Part shown: in pieces, positions 61,215-64,000 of the stretch
Position numbering within the stretch: the first letter of the stretch is position 1
How the letters are laid out: each line of letters opens with the position of its first letter
From: CAYYYP01 sp964475985
Lineage (GTDB): Bacteria; Bdellovibrionota; UBA1018; CAYHWW01
DNA: 64,000 nt
Direction of reading: 5' to 3'
NCBI GenBank assembly: GCA_964475985.1
Contig: CAYYYP010000003.1
Location: 75,909 to 139,908 of the forward strand
Position numbers and translations under genes: made by a program
Notes under the pieces: model-generated
Database searches by the model: none
What the model saw: the letters and a program-made list of their open reading frames with translations, nothing else
What the model was told of the DNA's origin: nothing

Positions 61215-62771
61215 TTACAGAATGCGGTCAGATATCGCAGTTTGAATAATTTCCAAGATGCGAGGTTGCCACACCGGTGCTAGCTCTTCCCATCGATACG
61301 TTCTGCCGACAACACTGAGAAGCGGGGCTATAAATCCAGAAAGTATATGTTCATAGCTGAGCCCTTGCAAATTCACTTCACTAGCCAAAAGGTAAAGGAT
61401 TTGAATTTCGGTTGAGAGTTCAAGAGCATGCCGATCGCCCGGGGGCTTATTTATATACAAGGTGTTTCCGTTGAGAACAAACCTGGACTGAAGTGCAATG
61501 CCAAGTTGGGAGGCATTGGGATCAATGGTTACCCACATCACACCCACGGGCATTAGCTCCAAAATCTTTGAAAAGGCTCCGCGCGGTAACCTATTATTGA
61601 ACGCTTCTAACGGCCGCTGATCCAGAGCCGTTAGCATTCGATTTAGCCAGCTGCGTCCTAACGTTCCGTCACTCAAGAATTTTGCTTCGGTTAATAGTAA
61701 ATCAATCTTTTTGACAAAATCACGATGAGGCTGAACCGTTGCCCATTCTTCTGGCAGAACACTAAAGTTTGAAAGCTCCTGATTTAATACTGCCAACGGA
61801 TCCACTTGTCGCACAACCGTGGGCGGAGCTTGGTACTGAAACTTTAAAGATGTACGCGCGAACTGTTCCGGTAGGCCTAACCAAATTGTAGCGATTTGTG
61901 AGGGTGTATAGAAACGGGTTAAATCATTTATGACTTTTGCCGAAAGTGCTGCCCATGCCGACTGTTGTAATTGTACGGGGTCCTTTTCAAAAGCCCTAAA
62001 CACAAATACCGCCTCCGCAAGGGTCAACTTGGGAGAGTCTACTAGGCTTTTTTCAAGTGATTCGATCCTAACCATTGGACGATTTATAGTTTCCAGGAGC
62101 CGCCGAAAACGAACGGGATCATCTGGACTAAACCGCGGTGCCCACCAAAACCAATGCCATGGATTTGACTGGTTAGCGCCCAATGATGGTGGAATTAGGA
62201 TGTCAGTGACATCAGTAATATTTTTGCCCAGCCGATAAGCTGCACCCATGATTCTAAGTCGCTTAATAATTTGGGAACGATCGAAGATACTCGACAGCAG
62301 AGAATGGTATTGGGCGAAGATAGTATCATGCGGGGACACCGTATTCGGGGATCGGTTAATCAAAGCTTCTAACATCGCAACAATAGTTTGGTCTGAAACC
62401 TCGGTACGATGTGCATCTAGAAACTCAACCAAGGCAATCCGAAGTATTGCAAAACCCAACCAAGTTGAAGAGTGTTTTTCCCCAGCTATACCAACCAGCG
62501 GGATCACAAAAGGACTTGGTACTATTCCATCGAATTCAGATAATGGGTGTTCACTTTGAATCAGTAATTCTAATTCATAGGGATCTAGAACTCTATTTTC
62601 GATAGCTGCGATAAGGGCGTTTGGGCAGGTCGGGATGAGTTCTAATGTACTTAGCTCAGACGGGGGGGTGGAAATACCATTATCCGTCGACGCTTGGGTT
62701 GCTACAGGAAGCGCTATTAGGACTAAAAACAACCGTATGAACGGGAACATGGGTCTTCGAGTAACATGCAT
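61215..62771 (-). CDS. Large secreted protein of unknown function
   Basis: 518 residues from ATG 62771 (MHVTRRPMFPFIRLFLVLIA), giving a signal peptide with a basic start and a cut after ATQA; ATG 62750 is an equally possible start, and a longer frame to 62828 adds residues that do not fit a signal peptide. The mature protein is leucine-rich and helical, without low complexity or known catalytic motifs (segments ELELLIQSEHPLSEFDG, RLLETINRPMVRIESLEKS, YINKPPGDRHALELSTE). One Cys (IPTCPN) lies early. It may be paired with the 62905 gene, which is also secreted. Confidence 0.72.
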   Translation of the reverse strand: MHVTRRPMFPFIRLFLVLIALPVATQASTDNGISTPPSELSTLELIPTCPNALIAAIENRVLDPYELELLIQSEHPLSEFDGIVPSPFVIPLVGIAGEKHSSTWLGFAILRIALVEFLDAHRTEVSDQTIVAMLEALINRSPNTVSPHDTIFAQYHSLLSSIFDRSQIIKRLRIMGAAYRLGKNITDVTDILIPPSLGANQSNPWHWFWWAPRFSPDDPVRFRRLLETINRPMVRIESLEKSLVDSPKLTLAEAVFVFRAFEKDPVQLQQSAWAALSAKVINDLTRFYTPSQIATIWLGLPEQFARTSLKFQYQAPPTVVRQVDPLAVLNQELSNFSVLPEEWATVQPHRDFVKKIDLLLTEAKFLSDGTLGRSWLNRMLTALDQRPLEAFNNRLPRGAFSKILELMPVGVMWVTIDPNASQLGIALQSRFVLNGNTLYINKPPGDRHALELSTEIQILYLLASEVNLQGLSYEHILSGFIAPLLSVVGRTYRWEELAPVWQPRILEIIQTAISDRIL

Positions 62772-62880
62772 GCGGTCTATAAACAAATAATATTTGTCTC
62801 GGGCAAAAGGGGTGGAAGAGGTCGTCAAGACTCTTCTTAGTTATATCGATAACAGGAAGGGCCTAGTCATTTGTCCTGCC

Positions 62881-62908
62881 GTAGTAGGCCACCTGGTTTG
62901 CCTACTAC
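62881..62908 (-). terminator. Stem-loop starting at the stop of the 62905 gene
   Basis: Perfect 9-bp arms GTAGTAGGC / GCCTACTAC around a 10-base loop. On the minus strand the gene's TAG stop is followed at once by a second TAG inside the first arm. There is no U tract after the stem, so it may be a 3'-end protecting or rho-assisted structure rather than a classic terminator. Confidence 0.45.
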
Positions 62909-63870
62909 TGGGTCTGATTGTCACTGGGAGGTGACCAAACATTTTCATTTCGACCTAAGGGCCGGTAACGTCTGTAGGACTTCCGCCAGATTGGATATGA
63001 AAGAAAAATTCCTGCGCCTGCTAAAGCTGCATAAGTATTTGAAAGTAGGAAATAAGAGATCCAAAAAAATTCTTTAGCTATAAAATATTTTGTATTTAGT
63101 TTGTAACATTCAACGTCTGGAACGAGCTTTGCGCCTTCTTTTTCTTCCATACGGCTTGAAACCTGGAACTGTAAAAACGAGATAAGCACAGCAAGTGCGC
63201 CAACCCATTCCTTCCCCCCGCCGCTCAGGTGGGCGACGGAAGCCAGAAGAGTCGCCACAACCGCGGCTTCATACATCCATGTCTTGGGCGTGAAACCACG
63301 GTTTGGTAGCGACGCCATGTTTTGGGTGAAATTACGACTTTGTTCCAGGACCTGGGTAAGTGGAAGTAGGATGCTGCCATTGAACGCGGAATTGATTTGG
63401 CCCGGCTTCAGAGCTAACGCTGAAATTAGATAATTCCCCAAATTTTCACCATCTTTTTCCTGGCGAATAACGGCCACTGTGTTGGGAGCAAGAATTTGAG
63501 GGGACAACAGCTCGTCGCTGATGGCGATTGAAATTTCACGTATAGTACCTAAGTCGATGTTATTTACAGCCCTCAATCCCACTCGGTGAAAGCCAAATTC
63601 CTGCACTATATTAACTTCGACATGAGTGTCTTCGTTGCTCAAAAGGTCCCTGAAATCTCTAATATTTACGTTGTTAGCGTCGTGTATAGCAATATTGGCA
63701 TAGCTAACAACCAGTGGTGAGAAATGGTTGAGGTTCACCGGAAGTTCGATGCCATTCTCAAGTAATGCCGCACAGGAGACCTGAAAAGAAGCCGGTGTGT
63801 TCGCAAGCGCTGGACTCCCTATGGAAATCACCAAAATGAGGCAAATAATTTTTTCGATAACCAACTTCAT
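62905..63870 (-). CDS. Exported protein with C-terminal membrane segments, unknown function
   Basis: 321 residues. A signal peptide (MKLVIEKIICLILVISIGSPALA, cut before NTPAS) is followed by a periplasmic region of about 190 residues with two cysteines (VSCAALL and, later, VECYKL). After it come hydrophobic segments (AAVVATLLASVAHLSGG, WVGALAVLISFLQFQV, FFWISYFLLSNTYAALAGAGIF across two lines of helix) and a basic tail (WRKSYRRYRPLGR). It is probably an inner-membrane protein with an exported N-terminal domain. No family recognised. It is upstream of the 61215 gene on the same strand, 133 bases away. Confidence 0.72.
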   Translation of the reverse strand: MKLVIEKIICLILVISIGSPALANTPASFQVSCAALLENGIELPVNLNHFSPLVVSYANIAIHDANNVNIRDFRDLLSNEDTHVEVNIVQEFGFHRVGLRAVNNIDLGTIREISIAISDELLSPQILAPNTVAVIRQEKDGENLGNYLISALALKPGQINSAFNGSILLPLTQVLEQSRNFTQNMASLPNRGFTPKTWMYEAAVVATLLASVAHLSGGGKEWVGALAVLISFLQFQVSSRMEEKEGAKLVPDVECYKLNTKYFIAKEFFWISYFLLSNTYAALAGAGIFLSYPIWRKSYRRYRPLGRNENVWSPPSDNQTQ

Positions 63871-64000
63871 AAGCAGTTCCCTTATCTCTTTGGTTCCAAA
63901 AAAGTCAATAAAAAATATTTATGCAATAATTTCAATTGAACGCCCACGAATCGCCGCAAAAATACCGTCACTAAGGAGCATTGCATCAAGAGTAGTGAAG

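Noticed and set aside
1..64000. CRISPR arrays, tRNA/rRNA genes, insertion sequences, prophage or defence systems
   Set aside because: No regularly spaced direct repeats, no transposase or phage-type genes and no tRNA-like folds were noticed on reading; a computed scan could still find small ones.

Overview
The window looks like chromosomal DNA of a Gram-negative bacterium of moderate GC content. It encodes lipoproteins with lipoboxes, a FadL/OmpP1-type outer-membrane barrel, many proteins with Sec signal peptides, large hybrid histidine kinases, a type-2 PyrF and a hexameric-type citrate synthase. This mix fits Bdellovibrionota/Oligoflexia or a related delta-type lineage, but that placement is inference from gene content, not from a marker gene. 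A run of 10 Ns at 15462-15471 shows that this is a scaffolded draft assembly.

Positions 1 to about 33.1 kb form one large surface-glycan locus in short blocks on alternating strands. It has three biosynthetic modules. (1) A complete CMP-pseudaminic acid route: PseB (6644-7645), PseC (761-1924), a PseH-like acetyltransferase (3713-4249), an SpsF-type cytidylyltransferase fused to PseG (16333-18156) and PseI (7699-8757). (2) An amidated-uronate module: WbpG-type amidotransferase, HisH, HisF, UDP-GlcNAc dehydrogenase and 4-epimerase (20758-25686). (3) A second nonulosonate-like module: sugar-phosphate isomerase-like TIM barrel, CBS-aminotransferase fusion and NeuB-family synthase (25679-29096). 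Around them are tailoring and transfer genes: two asparagine-synthetase-like proteins, a NeuD-type acyltransferase, two methyltransferases, a PhyH oxygenase, a DUF4910 protein, an AAC(3)-fold acetyltransferase, a radical SAM enzyme, a GT2, a WecG/TagA GT26, a polyprenyl-phosphate sugar-1-phosphate transferase and two GT-C-like membrane proteins. No Wzx/Wzy or ABC exporter was recognised; the locus continues past the left edge.

From 33.2 to 50.4 kb comes a mixed housekeeping and envelope region. It holds a secreted EEP-family hydrolase facing a secreted zinc-phospholipase-C-like protein, pyrF, a sensor kinase, gltA, a CPA2 antiporter, an AI-2E-family transporter, MscS, a membrane M48 protease, a secreted phospholipase-D-family protein, an M48 lipoprotein and a zincin-like lipoprotein.

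From 50.4 kb to the end the genes are mostly secreted proteins of unknown function, plus an HK-REC-HK hybrid kinase, a DoxX protein, a VOC protein and a FadL-type porin. This part also has decayed genes (a LysR remnant and a frameshifted small secreted protein). Several perfect stem-loops sit on the stop codons of minus-strand genes, including a 25-bp perfect inverted repeat at 55224-55287. No tRNA, rRNA, CRISPR array, insertion sequence or prophage was recognised.
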